Part shown: positions 1 to 10,012 of the stretch, piece after piece | Layout: the number at the start of each line of letters is the position of its first letter | How positions within the stretch are numbered: position 1 is the first letter of the stretch | From: Tigriopus japonicus | Lineage: Eukaryota; Arthropoda; Copepoda; Harpacticoida; Harpacticidae | Length of the DNA: 64,000 nucleotides | Reading direction: 5' to 3' | Assembly (NCBI GenBank): GCA_010645155.1 | Contig: CM021323.1 | Location: 5,273,349-5,337,348, forward strand | The notes under the pieces: generated by a model | Database searches by the model: none | What the model saw: only the letters and a program-made list of their open reading frames with translations | Told to the model about the DNA's origin: nothing | Position numbers and translations under genes: made by a program

Positions 1-2
1 CT

Positions 3-599
3 CGTTCCAGGCGAAGTTTTGCCAAGAGAAGCTCAGAGGATAAGAAACCGGAAGAGAGCGCTGCCAAGGACAACACATCGACCACTAACACAGTGGCGTC
101 ATCTAGCGATGAGACGGAGAAAAAGGAACTGGCTGAGGGGAAACTTATTGAGGCTGGTGAGGCAGCACAAAAGAAGGCGCCGATTTACGATGGCGCAGAT
201 ATGAAGCTTGAAGATGACGAGAAGGAATCGGAAAAGAAAGACAAAATGGCGGATCTGCCCAAGTCCAAAATTCCTACCAAAGGCAAGCAAAGGAACCCCT
301 TGGTCAAAATGAAAACGCAGGCCGATTTTGGAAACAACACGCCAAAGAAAAGGGAACCTTCGGCCTACATTGATGTGACCACAGACTCGATTGAACGACA
401 CCGACCATCTAAACTCCCTCCTCCTGCCGTTTACGTTGATGTAGAAGGCGTGGACCCCTTGCAGCCCGCCTACATGGGCATGACTGCGGAACAATGGCGT
501 GAGTTCAAACGTGCCAATGCTCATGAGGAGATGGATGCCGGTTTTGATATGGGTGGCATTGGCGGAGGTTTTGACGACGGTGATGACGGAGGCTTTTAA
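3..599 (+). CDS. C-terminal part of an unrecognised acidic, Lys/Glu-rich protein (5' end outside window)
   Basis: The reading frame is open from the left edge to the TAA at 597-599, giving 198 residues with no in-frame ATG that looks like a true start, so this is the last exon or end of a longer protein. An AG at 9-10 could be a splice acceptor. The first half is rich in Lys, Glu, Asp and Ser and is probably disordered. The second half holds a more ordered-looking stretch (YIDVTTDSIERHRP, then YVDVEGVDPLQPAYMGMT, then EQWREFKRAN). The protein ends in a Gly/Asp-rich tail (GGIGGGFDDGDDGGF). No transmembrane segment is seen in this part. The family was not recognised. That it is coding is supported by the long open frame, the biased composition and the AATAAA signals just downstream. 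Confidence 0.75.
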   Translation, partial: RSRRSFAKRSSEDKKPEESAAKDNTSTTNTVASSSDETEKKELAEGKLIEAGEAAQKKAPIYDGADMKLEDDEKESEKKDKMADLPKSKIPTKGKQRNPLVKMKTQADFGNNTPKKREPSAYIDVTTDSIERHRPSKLPPPAVYVDVEGVDPLQPAYMGMTAEQWREFKRANAHEEMDAGFDMGGIGGGFDDGDDGGF

Positions 600-652
600 G
601 GATCTGAACCTTTAATGATATATTTTGCAAATTTATTTCATGATTTTTGTTA

Positions 653-678
653 AATAAAAATGTATGTACAAAAATAAA
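653..678 (+). promoter_or_regulatory. Polyadenylation signals of the left-edge gene
   Basis: Two AATAAA hexamers (653-658 and 673-678) lie 54 and 74 bases after the stop codon at 599, followed by a T-rich run at about 690-700. This is the usual arrangement for a short 3' UTR. Confidence 0.6.
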
Positions 679-1764
679 GATTAACAAAGTTATTTTTTTT
701 GTGCGTCTCGGAATGTATCTGGAATCTCTCCCAACGTATATTCCTTTAATGAGTAATTAATTTGTACCAAAAAATGGAATTACCCCAGACTTTTGAAAAG
801 GCCTTGATCAATCTCATTCATCCAGGGAGAATAAACAAAATTATGGGCTGAAAAGAACAAAAAATTGGAAAATTACGTGCGTGCTGCCCACTTGTCTCGT
901 TTATCTAGTTCATGCCCTGGAGAACATTATCATTTATTGTGGTTAGGCTAAAATTATAAGGGCAAATGAAGTGGTTCAAATTTCCCACCAAAAACAGTAT
1001 GCTGACACTAAAGGCTTTAAATAAAGCCTTTAGCTGGCACTATACCATGGAGGAAAAAAGTGGGGACAAACAATCATTTAAATGCATGGTACTCATTGCA
1101 ACACATTTAAGTACTCCCTGGTTGCAGTTTTTATAGATTTCGTAAGGTACTTGCCTTACTTGTCTAAGCATAAAAGCTTAGATTTGACTACTTTTTCTTA
1201 CTTCTTTGCCGTTTTTTCTACTTTTTAAAAACTTTTTCCTGGTTTTACCTACTTTCTCTTCCTTTCTCTAGTCATGAGTTTGCTTGCTTGTTTGTAAGTG
1301 TAGTAGGGAGAATGCAAAATAGCAAAATAGTTTGCCTCATAGAGTTAAAACAGTAGCTCTGCCAACCAAATCACCTCAGTAGGACATTCAAAAAACTAAC
1401 CTCTGGACAAAAGATGCCAAGAGTTTTGAGCTTTGTTTTTCTGCACGTAATTGCCAGAAATCCCAAGAAACCAGGTTCGGGGTGAATGATTTCACCTTTT
1501 ATCAAGTTGATGGCTGCTTGCTCTGTCTACAGTTCATACCATTTCAGAATGGGCCACGAACCCATCTAATAAAAAGCACTTCTTCTAACGAAAGTTCTTT
1601 GTTCAGCAAAAAAGTTCTTAGTTGTTTCAGCCAACAGACAAAGTTCAATCAATTTGGGTTGGTCTTATCGATTTGACAAAAGTAGAGTTTTGTGTCAAGC
1701 ACATCTTTGGTAATTAAAAAGACGCAATTTGTCTTATATGAAGATGGACGTGCAGGGTGGTCCA
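679..1764. other. Intergenic spacer without a gene
   Basis: AT-rich sequence with no frame that looks coding. The only structure noticed is a short perfect hairpin around 1009-1033 (AAAGGCTTTA-aat-AAAGCCTTT). The right end merges into the decayed retrotransposon that starts near 1780. Confidence 0.5.
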
Positions 1765-1914
1765 AGTGAATGTGCACTGAACTTTATGTCATCCTCATAG
1801 ATAAAAGATAGTAATCAAATGCATATTGTGCATACTCATCAAAGTTTGAAACCCGCCTTATACATTGGAATTGTTGCTCAAAAGGCAAATTCCTTGCTTG
1901 GCCAAATAAAAAGG

Positions 1915-2918
1915 TTCCCATACAACTCCCACAACAGTGATCTCCCCCTGTAGGTTTGCACCAGGTGATCTCCGCCAAGGTAAACTCCCCCAGCACTTAT
2001 CTCCACCAAGGTTAACTCCACCAACAATCAACTCCGCCAACATTGAACTCCGCCANNNNNNNNNNNNNNNNNNNNNNNNNNNNNNNNNNNNNNNNNNNNN
2101 NNNNNNNNNNNNNNNNNNNNNNNNNNNNNNNNNNNNNNNNNNNNNNNNNNNNNNNNNNNNNNNNNNNNNNNNNNNNNNNNNNNNNNNNNNNNNNNNNNNN
2201 NNNNNNNNNNNNNNNNNNNNNNNNNNNNNNNNNNNNNNNNNNNNNNNNNNNNNNNNNNNNNNNNNNNNNNNNNNNNNNNNNNNNNNNNNNNNNNNNNNNN
2301 NNNNNNNNNNNNNNNNNNNNNNNNNNNNNNNNNNNNNNNNNNNNNNNNNNNNNNNNNNNNNNNNNNNNNNNNNNNNNNNNNNNNNNNNNNNNNNNNNNNN
2401 NNNNNNNNNNNNNNNNNNNNNNNNNNNNNNNNNNNNNNNNNNNNNNNNNNNNNNNNNNNNNNNNNNNNNNNNNNNNNNNNNNNNNNNNNNNNNNNNNNNN
2501 NNNNNNNNNNNNNNNNNNNNNNNNNNNNNNNNNNNNNNNNNNNNNNNNNNNNNNNNNNNNNNNNNNNNNNNNNNNNNNNNNNNNNNNNNNNNNNNNNNNN
2601 NNNNNNNNNNNNNNNNNNNNNNNNNNNNNNNNNNNNNNNNNNNNNNNNNNNNNNNNNNNNNNNNNNNNNNNNNNNNNNNNNNNNNNNNNNNNNNNNNNNN
2701 NNNNNNNNNNNNNNNNNNNNNNNNNTATTGTTGGCGGAGATGATTGTTGGGGGAGTTAACCCTGGTGGAGTTTACCGTGGCGGAGTTCAATGTTGGCGGA
2801 GTTGATTGTTGGTGGAGTCAACCTTGGTGGAGATAAGTGCTGGGGGAGTTTACCTTGGCGGAGATCACCTGGTGCAAACCAACAGGGGGAGATCACTGTT
2901 GGGGGAAAGAGATGGCCA
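1915..2918. mobile_element. Foldback-type element with long inverted termini built of short subrepeats
   Basis: The left arm (about 1926-2055) and right arm (about 2782-2908) are reverse complements over some 125 bp. Each is made of repeated short units of the type CTCCGCCAA or CTCCACCAA with variable spacers. The assembly gap lies between the arms, so the interior is unknown. Immediately outside are identical 13-bp direct repeats CCAAATAAAAAGG (1902-1914 and 2919-2931). They fall inside the conserved KANSLLGQIKR codons of the surrounding reverse transcriptase fossil, which is otherwise continuous across the insertion. The repeat is therefore best read as a target duplication. Inverted termini composed of tandem subrepeats are the hallmark of foldback elements. 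Confidence 0.75.
2056..2725. other. Assembly gap (670 N)
   Basis: Run of undetermined bases inside the foldback element. The subrepeat-rich inverted arms on both sides are a likely reason for the failed assembly. The open frames that run through the gap are artefacts. Confidence 0.99.
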
Positions 2919-3480
2919 CCAAATAAAAAGGACGTTCTCTGTCCGGGCTCTTGAAGTGCTTGTTGGTCTTCACAAATCATATGTACGTCCGCACTTAGAT
3001 TTCGCCGTTCTGAGAAAAGACTGAACTTCCCGAGAAGATACAAAGACGAATGGTTCGAATGATTAGTGGATTGACGGGAACTTACGAGGACAGACTACAC
3101 TAACCACTGTCGAAGAACTTCGAGAGAAGCATTTTATTGTTTAAAATAATGCACGGTCTGGATCATGCCACCCCGAATCGATTCTATTGTCTAATCGAGC
3201 ACTCAAATCAAACTCAGAGCCAAACACAAGGAAATCTAGTCCAGCCAATATAAAGGTTAGACTTGAGGAAAGATTTCTTTAGTGACCGATCAATTCAAAT
3301 CTGGAATTGTCTCCCATCAAAGGTACGAGAGTGCCAAAGTGTCAACGAATTTAAATCACTATATGACTCCTTTACATACAACTGACTTTGCCGAGTGGTT
3401 GTTGTTATTGTTATTATTATCATTTTTGTTTGTCTCTGTATTTTTTTTCCAAATGTTCTTAATATCTTCAAAATGACCAA

Positions 3481-5386
3481 CTCTGGTCCCTGAAGATCAA
3501 TATAAATTTATATCACTTTATATCAAATGAAAATTCAAAATCCAAAAAAAAAAAAATAACTTGCCATTAAGTGATATTTTCAGGGCTTATCTACTACACC
3601 GCATTATTGCTTGACCCTATGATCTGACCAATTACGTTTGATGTCAGTTGACATTCTCAGACCAGATTGGCTGCAGGAAAAGGAAAGCAATAAAGTATTT
3701 AGGCGAAAAAACCACGAAATATCAGATATTGACGCATTTTCGACCATTGCTTTCTTTTAAATAAGAAAGGAACAAGCGATGAGTCAAGTTAAGAATGACA
3801 GTAATTCCAAATATCCTCTTTACATATTTATGAACCCAAAAACTTTGGTTTGGCAACTCCCTAATTCTCAATTTCTGCAATTGTACCTTAGGGAGAGGCT
3901 TCAACAAGAAGCATGAAAAGCCTTCCAAACATCAGTTATCTACTCCATTTATCTGATTTTTTATTTGACGCAAACTGTAATTACTCTTAATTAATGCAAA
4001 ATAATCTGGTAAGACTTTGAGTTTCATGCAGATTTACCTAGAGGACCCTGTAAGTGTTCAGCGTACGTCAAAGTCTGATAAATCCAAAGTCACAATCACC
4101 TTGTATCCATAGAAATTGTACTCTTGTCCACCCGATTGCTTTCTGAAATGGAACGTTCCATTGGAAAAATCGATATACATGTACTCTCCCACAATGGCTC
4201 TGTTCCAAGTGCGTCCAACACAAAGTTCCAACAAAGGGTCAACAAATTTTGGGTAGCAAGTTGTTCTTGGGTAGACTTTTCAATTCCACTTCCTGCATTT
4301 TATTGTTTTTTTAGTTATTTGCCACTTTGAATACAATTAAATCATATATAATAGAGTAAAGGCTTACAGAAAAGGAGTTACAATAATAAAATGAAATAAA
4401 ATAAAATAAAAGAGTTAAGAGAGTAAAGTAAAACTCCAATCCAACTTTGTTTCCAATTCATAAGCACCATGTTCTTCTGATAAAGTTTGATATTGCTATT
4501 ATCAAAAAATTCTCTCCTGTAAATATGGATCACTCAGACCATGTGAATCATGACAAGATTTCATGCAATATCCCCACTTTTTATTACTAGCAGGCTGTCA
4601 ACCAGTAAACATGTTCAACAAACCGATAACCTGTACAAACAGAAATTCTTTATCCATGTTGTGAACACCATCCATATTCAGCGGATGGATAAAAGCATTC
4701 AACAGAGGATCTTGAGAACTTGTAAACATGGATATCCTTTCTAGGAACAACTTTCTGAAAGAAACTGATCCAAGAGAAAAGAAAATATTTCCCTTTCATT
4801 TTAGGTCTCAAGTTTCGTTCATGTATTCTTTCCTTCGAGCAAAATTCATTTTGAGGCGTGGATTCAGTCGTCCGACATTGTCTTTTGAAACAAGGAACAA
4901 ATTTCATGGGTCCACGAGGATTAGTTAGACAATTTGTATGCTCTTCATTTAGTGATCCTTTGCGTCCAAAACCACTTACCATAACGTTCTGCCCAAGATC
5001 TGGTGTCTCGAGATTTGGGAAGCAAATTGGGGCGACTTTCCGAGAGAATCTGTTTACAAACCTGCTCGAATTTCAGTTTTTAATTGTGAGTTAAAAGACA
5101 CTCTAAAAAAGGCTTTCATGACTGCCATTGAATTGGTGAGCTCCTGTCTTTTTAAATTGGAGATTCGGAAGTGACTCTTTGAAGCCAAACCAAAGTGAGC
5201 TTGGTGTTTTAAGTGGTACACAAAAACCAAAACTGCCGTCAAGCCATCTTTACCTTTTAGGAAAAGGAAACATTCACGCAAGTTTGCCAAAGTACTTTTT
5301 GGGCTCAGCTCATGTGAGTTTGTCAGTTCCAAAATGGCAATATCAGCCTTGGTTGGTTCGATTGAAGATTGATAATCGGGATAACC
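3481..5386. other. Intergenic spacer without a supported gene
   Basis: Contains A/T homopolymer runs (around 3544-3556) and a simple AAAT-type repeat (around 4387-4415). Open frames of about 60-145 codons on both strands show no recognisable motif, no splice context and overlap each other, so none is called. Confidence 0.45.
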
Positions 5387-6008
5387 CAGGGTTGCATCGG
5401 AGAAAAACCCGCCCGGTTTTTTCGGGTGGGTTTTTCGGGCGGGTTTTTCGGTTTTTTTGATATTTTTGGTTTCTTCGATATTTTTATTCATATCCTTAAC
5501 TCTTCATGTTATCTTCTTCATATTGGACCACATTGGCGTATCGCTACTGAGTTTCTGACGATATACAACACAATCATAACACGATTTTTCGCAAGAAACA
5601 ACACCTTTTGGCATATTTTGTTTCGATTTCTCAAGGAAGTCCTATGTTAAAAAAGACAAATTTGCGATGAAAACATTTGCCCAGAATTGAGAGACATATA
5701 TTTGGCCTGATTTGACATTTCTATGTCAACAAGTAACATTTTAAAATAAAAAAGGCAATTTATTAACAACTTGAGCGCATTCTCATTGAGCGCAACTTTT
5801 AACAAAAATGAGCAACTTTATCCGTACCCTATCTATAACATATCCTCATAATCCATATCTCCTACAAGAGATCCAGGAAATGCAATATCCACAAGCATTG
5901 AACTTGAGTCGCATAGAGGTGAGCACAATTTTTAGGGACAAATTTAGGGCCAAAAAGAGAAAAAACCCGAAAAACCCGAAAAACCGGGCGGGATTGAAGC
6001 AACCCTGG
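5387..6008. mobile_element. hAT-like non-autonomous element, terminus CAGGGTTGC
   Basis: The ends are inverted: CAGGGTTGCATCGG at 5387 and, reverse-complemented, CAGGGTTGCTTCAA at 6008. Both continue into a GGGTTTTTCGG-type repeat rich in AAAACCCG units (5402-5452 and 5961-5991). The flanking 8-mers GGATAACC (5379-5386) and GGATGAAC (6009-6016) agree at 6 of 8 positions, consistent with an aged 8-bp target duplication. There is no transposase inside (about 620 bp). Confidence 0.65.
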
Positions 6009-6016
6009 GATGAACA

Positions 6017-7032
6017 GTAATTATTTCCACTCGGGTTTTTGGATATTGAAACGCGTCTGTTGTGGTAAAAGTCAAGTTTACAATTCCTTCCAATGGAATG
6101 AAAACTTTTCGGCTAGAGGAATGAAACTCATACTTTTAGCCAAGCTAGAGTAGATATTTTGTTTGATCAAATGAGGTGAGTTTTGAACAAAAATAAAGCT
6201 CACTGTTTTAGAAATATAAGAGACAGATCGATGGCTAGATCTATAGACATTACGTTTTTTGGTGGACTTTCGAGGCAAACTTGACAAATTCGATTCCCAA
6301 CAAACCAGGTTCTCATAGATTGAAAACTGATAATGCCCATTACAAGTATATCCTATTTTAAATTTAAATTATAGACCTTCTTAGCACAATTTTGTTAGTA
6401 AAGTATGCATCGGTAGTGAAAATAATCAAAATGACCCTTTGCAATTGCCGCTATTTTAGAACTAGATGGGCACTAAAGTCAATGTTATTTTTATGACACT
6501 TGATTTTTTTTACTTAGTGGACGTAGGCATAAAACGCCACGCATCAAACATAAGCTTTCAGGGCCTCGGAAAAGGTAAATTTATAAAGCGCAAGTAATTT
6601 CATTGGACCCCTGAAATTGCTTTGATCTTCATTGTTGGCAGCTGTTTTTCCGTTTTCCATTTTGACGTTATGATTAGTTCAAGAATCATTAGTGCACTAG
6701 TAAATTATTTGTTTAATTCAAGTAAAATTACCTCCCATATTCAATAAAGAGCATATGAACAAAGTAGGACAAAAGCAATGAGCAGCAGAGAGTTTGTCGG
6801 AAATTAGGGTTCCTCCTCAAATAGATGTTTCAAAGATGATAATCTTAACCATGAAAGGCCTGGCTTCGGTAACAGTTTCGCCATTGATGATACGGTCGAG
6901 AAAGATGGTAGGGTGCATTCAAGTTGTGTTGAAAAAGCGAAACAGGACGAAGAAATTAATGCTAGACAAACATTGACTTTTATCTTGACTACATGTAAGA
7001 ACGGTCTCTGATGTCTTTCAAACACAAGTTCG
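6017..7032. other. Intergenic spacer without a gene
   Basis: AT-rich sequence. No coding frame, repeat or RNA gene could be supported. Confidence 0.4.
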
Positions 7033-8733
7033 CAGGGTTGGTCGGGGGGACTATCCCATCCAAAAGTGTCCCGTTAACCCCATTGAATGACGAAATTTTC
7101 CTCCAAAGAATAAAGGGGATAAACGGGAAAAACGGGATTTCCCTACGTTTTCAGCCTTTTCATCATTTCCTTTTATAAGTTTTTTTCTTTCTGTCACTTT
7201 CCTACATCAATTACGTATTATCTTTTTTCTCTTCAATTTTATTGTGTTTTTAAGTGCAGTCATGGACAGTTGCCTATAAAAATGAAAAAAAGAGCTTGAT
7301 TTATGCCTTGTTTACCTGATGGGATGTCATTATCATCATTAAAAGTGTGACTGCTTTTCCTATGGTGACTAAATTTTGATGAATGGATTTCTGTTCAATA
7401 AATCCAAACAACCATATTCTAAAAATGAAACATGTATTTTGGAGAAACTAACAAAATGTGAGTGGTGGGGTAAATGTGTATGGTGGATGGGGTCTTTTTT
7501 GATTTAAAATACCTTTTTTTGCTTTTTGGCCCAAGTACTAATGTTAGCCTAACATCCAAAGTGCAAGCTTTGGATATTTTTGAAAAGCTTTAGATAGAAA
7601 ATAATTCAAAACATACTTTTTAATTATTTGCGGTTAAACTGATGCCAAATACATTTATCATTGTTTATACTTAAGACTACATAAGGCCTAAGGTTGGCAA
7701 TTCCTAGGAACCAGGGGAGATTCATGAACTATTTTAGCCACATTGTCTTATTAGCTTTTTTAAATGATTTAGAAAGTTTATTTTAGGCCCTAAAAATATG
7801 CAGAAAGAAATGATTTAAAAAAACAGACGTGAGTTTGAAAACATGTTTTTGTTTCACAATTTTTCACAAAAAGGGGGGGGGGCTCTTATTCAATCTAAAT
7901 GGGATTACAAACTATTTGCATAAAAGGAAAGGCAGCATCAGTAAGGCACTAAAATTCTTAAAATCATATTCCCAGTCTTAAATAGCTGTTTTTTTTTTAC
8001 ATTCGAGCAAGTTTTAGCTTTTCCAAAGACTTACACATCTAAGAAAAGTGAAAAGCTTTTATCAGCCATTTTATGATCAAAATTTTTATTGAGAGTAAAT
8101 AAGTTAAGATTATTTAGAAAGTTATTAATGCAAGATGTTTCTAAAACTTTACTTGCTAAAAATTAGTAGTGGTGGATCATTAAGTGCGCTTGTGCATATG
8201 CAAATGCTACAGCCAAATTGAGTGTGTGAGATACTTTATGCCAAAAAAATATTTGTCATTTATGTTCAAGACAACTCAAAGATTTAATGAAGTTTTGTTT
8301 GCTTTCTTCCTTACCTTCAGGTGTGTAGTCACTTGATGGCCATTGAAATCAAAAAAGGGTGTGGGCAAATTTACTTGCATGTTTTGTGCAATTTTGGTGA
8401 TTTTATGCGCTTTTTTCGCAATTTTTGCAATCATTTTTGTCATTTATTTAGAAAAACTAAAGATATGTTTGAAAATATGTTCAAAAACAAAAATATGCTT
8501 TTAATGCTGAAAACAAGTTTTAGAGGCCAAAATGGATAAAGCATATTTTGGCCATCTTTACTAATTTGGGTACTATTTGATCAGCTAGTTTTCAGAAAGG
8601 TCAAAAAATTTAAGAACACGTGAAAATCGGCTTTTTCTGATTATCTCCTGATTCATCCCGTTTATCCCTCCCGTATCCCAAGACCCCAGAAAGAGGGGAT
8701 AAATCGAAAAAGTTGTCCCCCCAACCAACCCTG
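7033..8733. mobile_element. hAT-like non-autonomous element of 1.7 kb, terminus CAGGGTTGGT
   Basis: The terminal inverted repeats are about 19 bp with one mismatch: CAGGGTTGGTCGGGGGGAC at 7033, and CAGGGTTGGTTGGGGGGAC on the other strand ending at 8733. Inside both ends lie blocks rich in CGGGATAAA/TTTATCCCG (7080-7140 and 8655-8715). The flanking 8-mers CAAGTTCG (7025-7032) and CGTGTTCA (8734-8741) match at only 5 positions, so the insertion is old. The interior has no transposase frame. The termini match those of the element at 20457-20802, so the two belong to one family or subfamily. Confidence 0.7.
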
Positions 8734-8741
8734 CGTGTTCA

Positions 8742-9436
8742 TCAAAAAAAGCTTTCGGCGTTTTCTGTACTTTAAAAACAAATTGTTACTGGAGACCACG
8801 GACCCTTCGATATGCATTTTTCACATCTCAAAAAAACGAAAAAGGATTTTGCGCTCCACAGTGATTTATTAAAAATCAAACTGCATCAAAAATTCAACTT
8901 TAGTATCAAGGCTTAAGACCTCCATCTTGATGGTTTGGTTGAATTTTAGCCTTAAACGTGGCACCACAAACGAATCTTTTTCAAGCTCTTCAAACGAAGT
9001 TCAAAGAGAAATGCAAACGACTTCAATTCATTTTCGAATTGTAAATGTGTTGTAGTGATGAGAAAGTCTTGACCTACATCGGGGTCTTCAAAATCTACTA
9101 GGCTCAAGAGAGGGGGGAATCATTGAAGCATTGACAACGTGAAATCTGGAACAATGACAAAAAAATTTAAACATGAACCTAAACAATCTTTATTCCTCTT
9201 ATTCTAATCCGAAATAACCTTGTTCCATTAACATGTCATACCAAAACCGACCTTTTACCTTAAAAAATGTTCGCTCAATCTCAAAAAAAAAACAAGGTGA
9301 ATATCTTACAACTTTAGAGCTCAAGGTTCCATGGCAATTCAGGGTTCATTCTGGAGAGCTTTCTCCTCCCCTTCACCCCCTCTCAATTTTATAGTTCGTG
9401 TTCACATGGACTTTCAGCTTCTTTTTCGTCAACATC
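8742..9436. other. Spacer upstream of the small membrane-anchored protein gene
   Basis: No coding frame is supported. A C/T-rich stretch at 9360-9387, just upstream of the gene, could be part of its 5' UTR or of a 5' intron acceptor. No clear TATA box is seen. Confidence 0.35.
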
Positions 9437-9979
9437 ATGCCTACTAGTGAAAGAGGAAAAGCCGAGTTTGGATCCTCAAACCCGAATCTAACCCTACCGG
9501 ACGATACCAAATCCATTGAGAGTGCTTTAGCCAGCTTCCAACAAGCTTTAACTGGGGTCTACAGTGCTCTGGGTGGAACCAACCAAGATGGAACCATTGC
9601 CAATCAAATCTATCCTGGATCAATTGTCACTGAAGAAACCGTGAATGTCACATTAGCCCGACCTCGGCCTCAATCTTCGTGTGAAAGAGTTGTACTTAAG
9701 ATAAAGAGTTCTCAAACTGGTGGTAGATCAACAGCTGACGACCACGTGGTTTTTGACGGAGCGTTTCAAGTGAAGTTGCCCAAGGCCAAAATGGCTGAAC
9801 CAAGGCCGCTTTCGGAGGAAATGGAGAAGACAGCCAAGTTATTATTGTCTCACCTGGATAAGGAAAGCCCCGTCAAGCCTTGGAAGAATGGATATAAGTG
9901 GCTTATAGTTGGAATAAGTGTATTTATTTTTACTGTCTTAGTGTTTTTGACGACCCTGGTGCTATGGCTAGTCCTTTAA
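9437..9979 (+). CDS. Unrecognised 180-residue protein with a C-terminal transmembrane anchor
   Basis: Single open frame starting MPTSERGKAEFGSSNP and ending in a hydrophobic segment of about 25 residues (roughly 150-178, WLIVGISVFIFTVLVFLTTL then VLWLVL) directly at the C-terminus. There is no N-terminal signal peptide if translation starts here. That layout suggests a tail-anchored or single-span type protein with most of the chain (charged, Ser/Pro-rich, about residues 1-147) in the cytosol. A second in-frame ATG lies 39 bases upstream (9398, MFTWTFSFFFVNI). If it were used, the N-terminus would be hydrophobic and could act as a signal sequence; I prefer 9437 because the protein then has a normal hydrophilic start. 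The stop is only 33 bases from the stop of the convergent SLC22 gene. No family was recognised. Confidence 0.65.
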   Translation: MPTSERGKAEFGSSNPNLTLPDDTKSIESALASFQQALTGVYSALGGTNQDGTIANQIYPGSIVTEETVNVTLARPRPQSSCERVVLKIKSSQTGGRSTADDHVVFDGAFQVKLPKAKMAEPRPLSEEMEKTAKLLLSHLDKESPVKPWKNGYKWLIVGISVFIFTVLVFLTTLVLWLVL

Positions 9980-10012
9980 TTTGAGATACTTTGAAATACA
10001 GGGTCGTGTGCG

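Larger units (their letters stand above)
1780..3440 (+). mobile_element. Decayed non-LTR retrotransposon (CR1/L2-like reverse transcriptase 3' end), interrupted by a foldback element
   Basis: Translated fragments in shifting frames match the C-terminal part of CR1/L2-type reverse transcriptases. Before the interruption there is GIVAQKANSLLGQIKRF (about 1866-1916), the usual KAN-LLG-IKR block. After it come KRTFSVRALEVLVGLHKSYV then RPHLDFAV (about 2930-3008), VQRRMVRMISGLTG-like residues (about 3030-3090), and LWN-like FKSLYDSF (about 3290-3375). The copy carries frameshifts and stops. It ends in a (GTT/ATT)n-type run (about 3399-3425), as many CR1/L2 3' ends do. It is a fossil, not an active gene. 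Confidence 0.7.

Noticed and set aside
1858..2790. Open frames of 238-310 codons across the gap
   Set aside because: They consist almost entirely of undetermined bases; frames are artefacts of the N run.
4650..5491. Minus-strand frames of 110 and 145 codons
   Set aside because: No motif, no splice context, and the second runs into a hAT terminus with AAAACCCG repeats.
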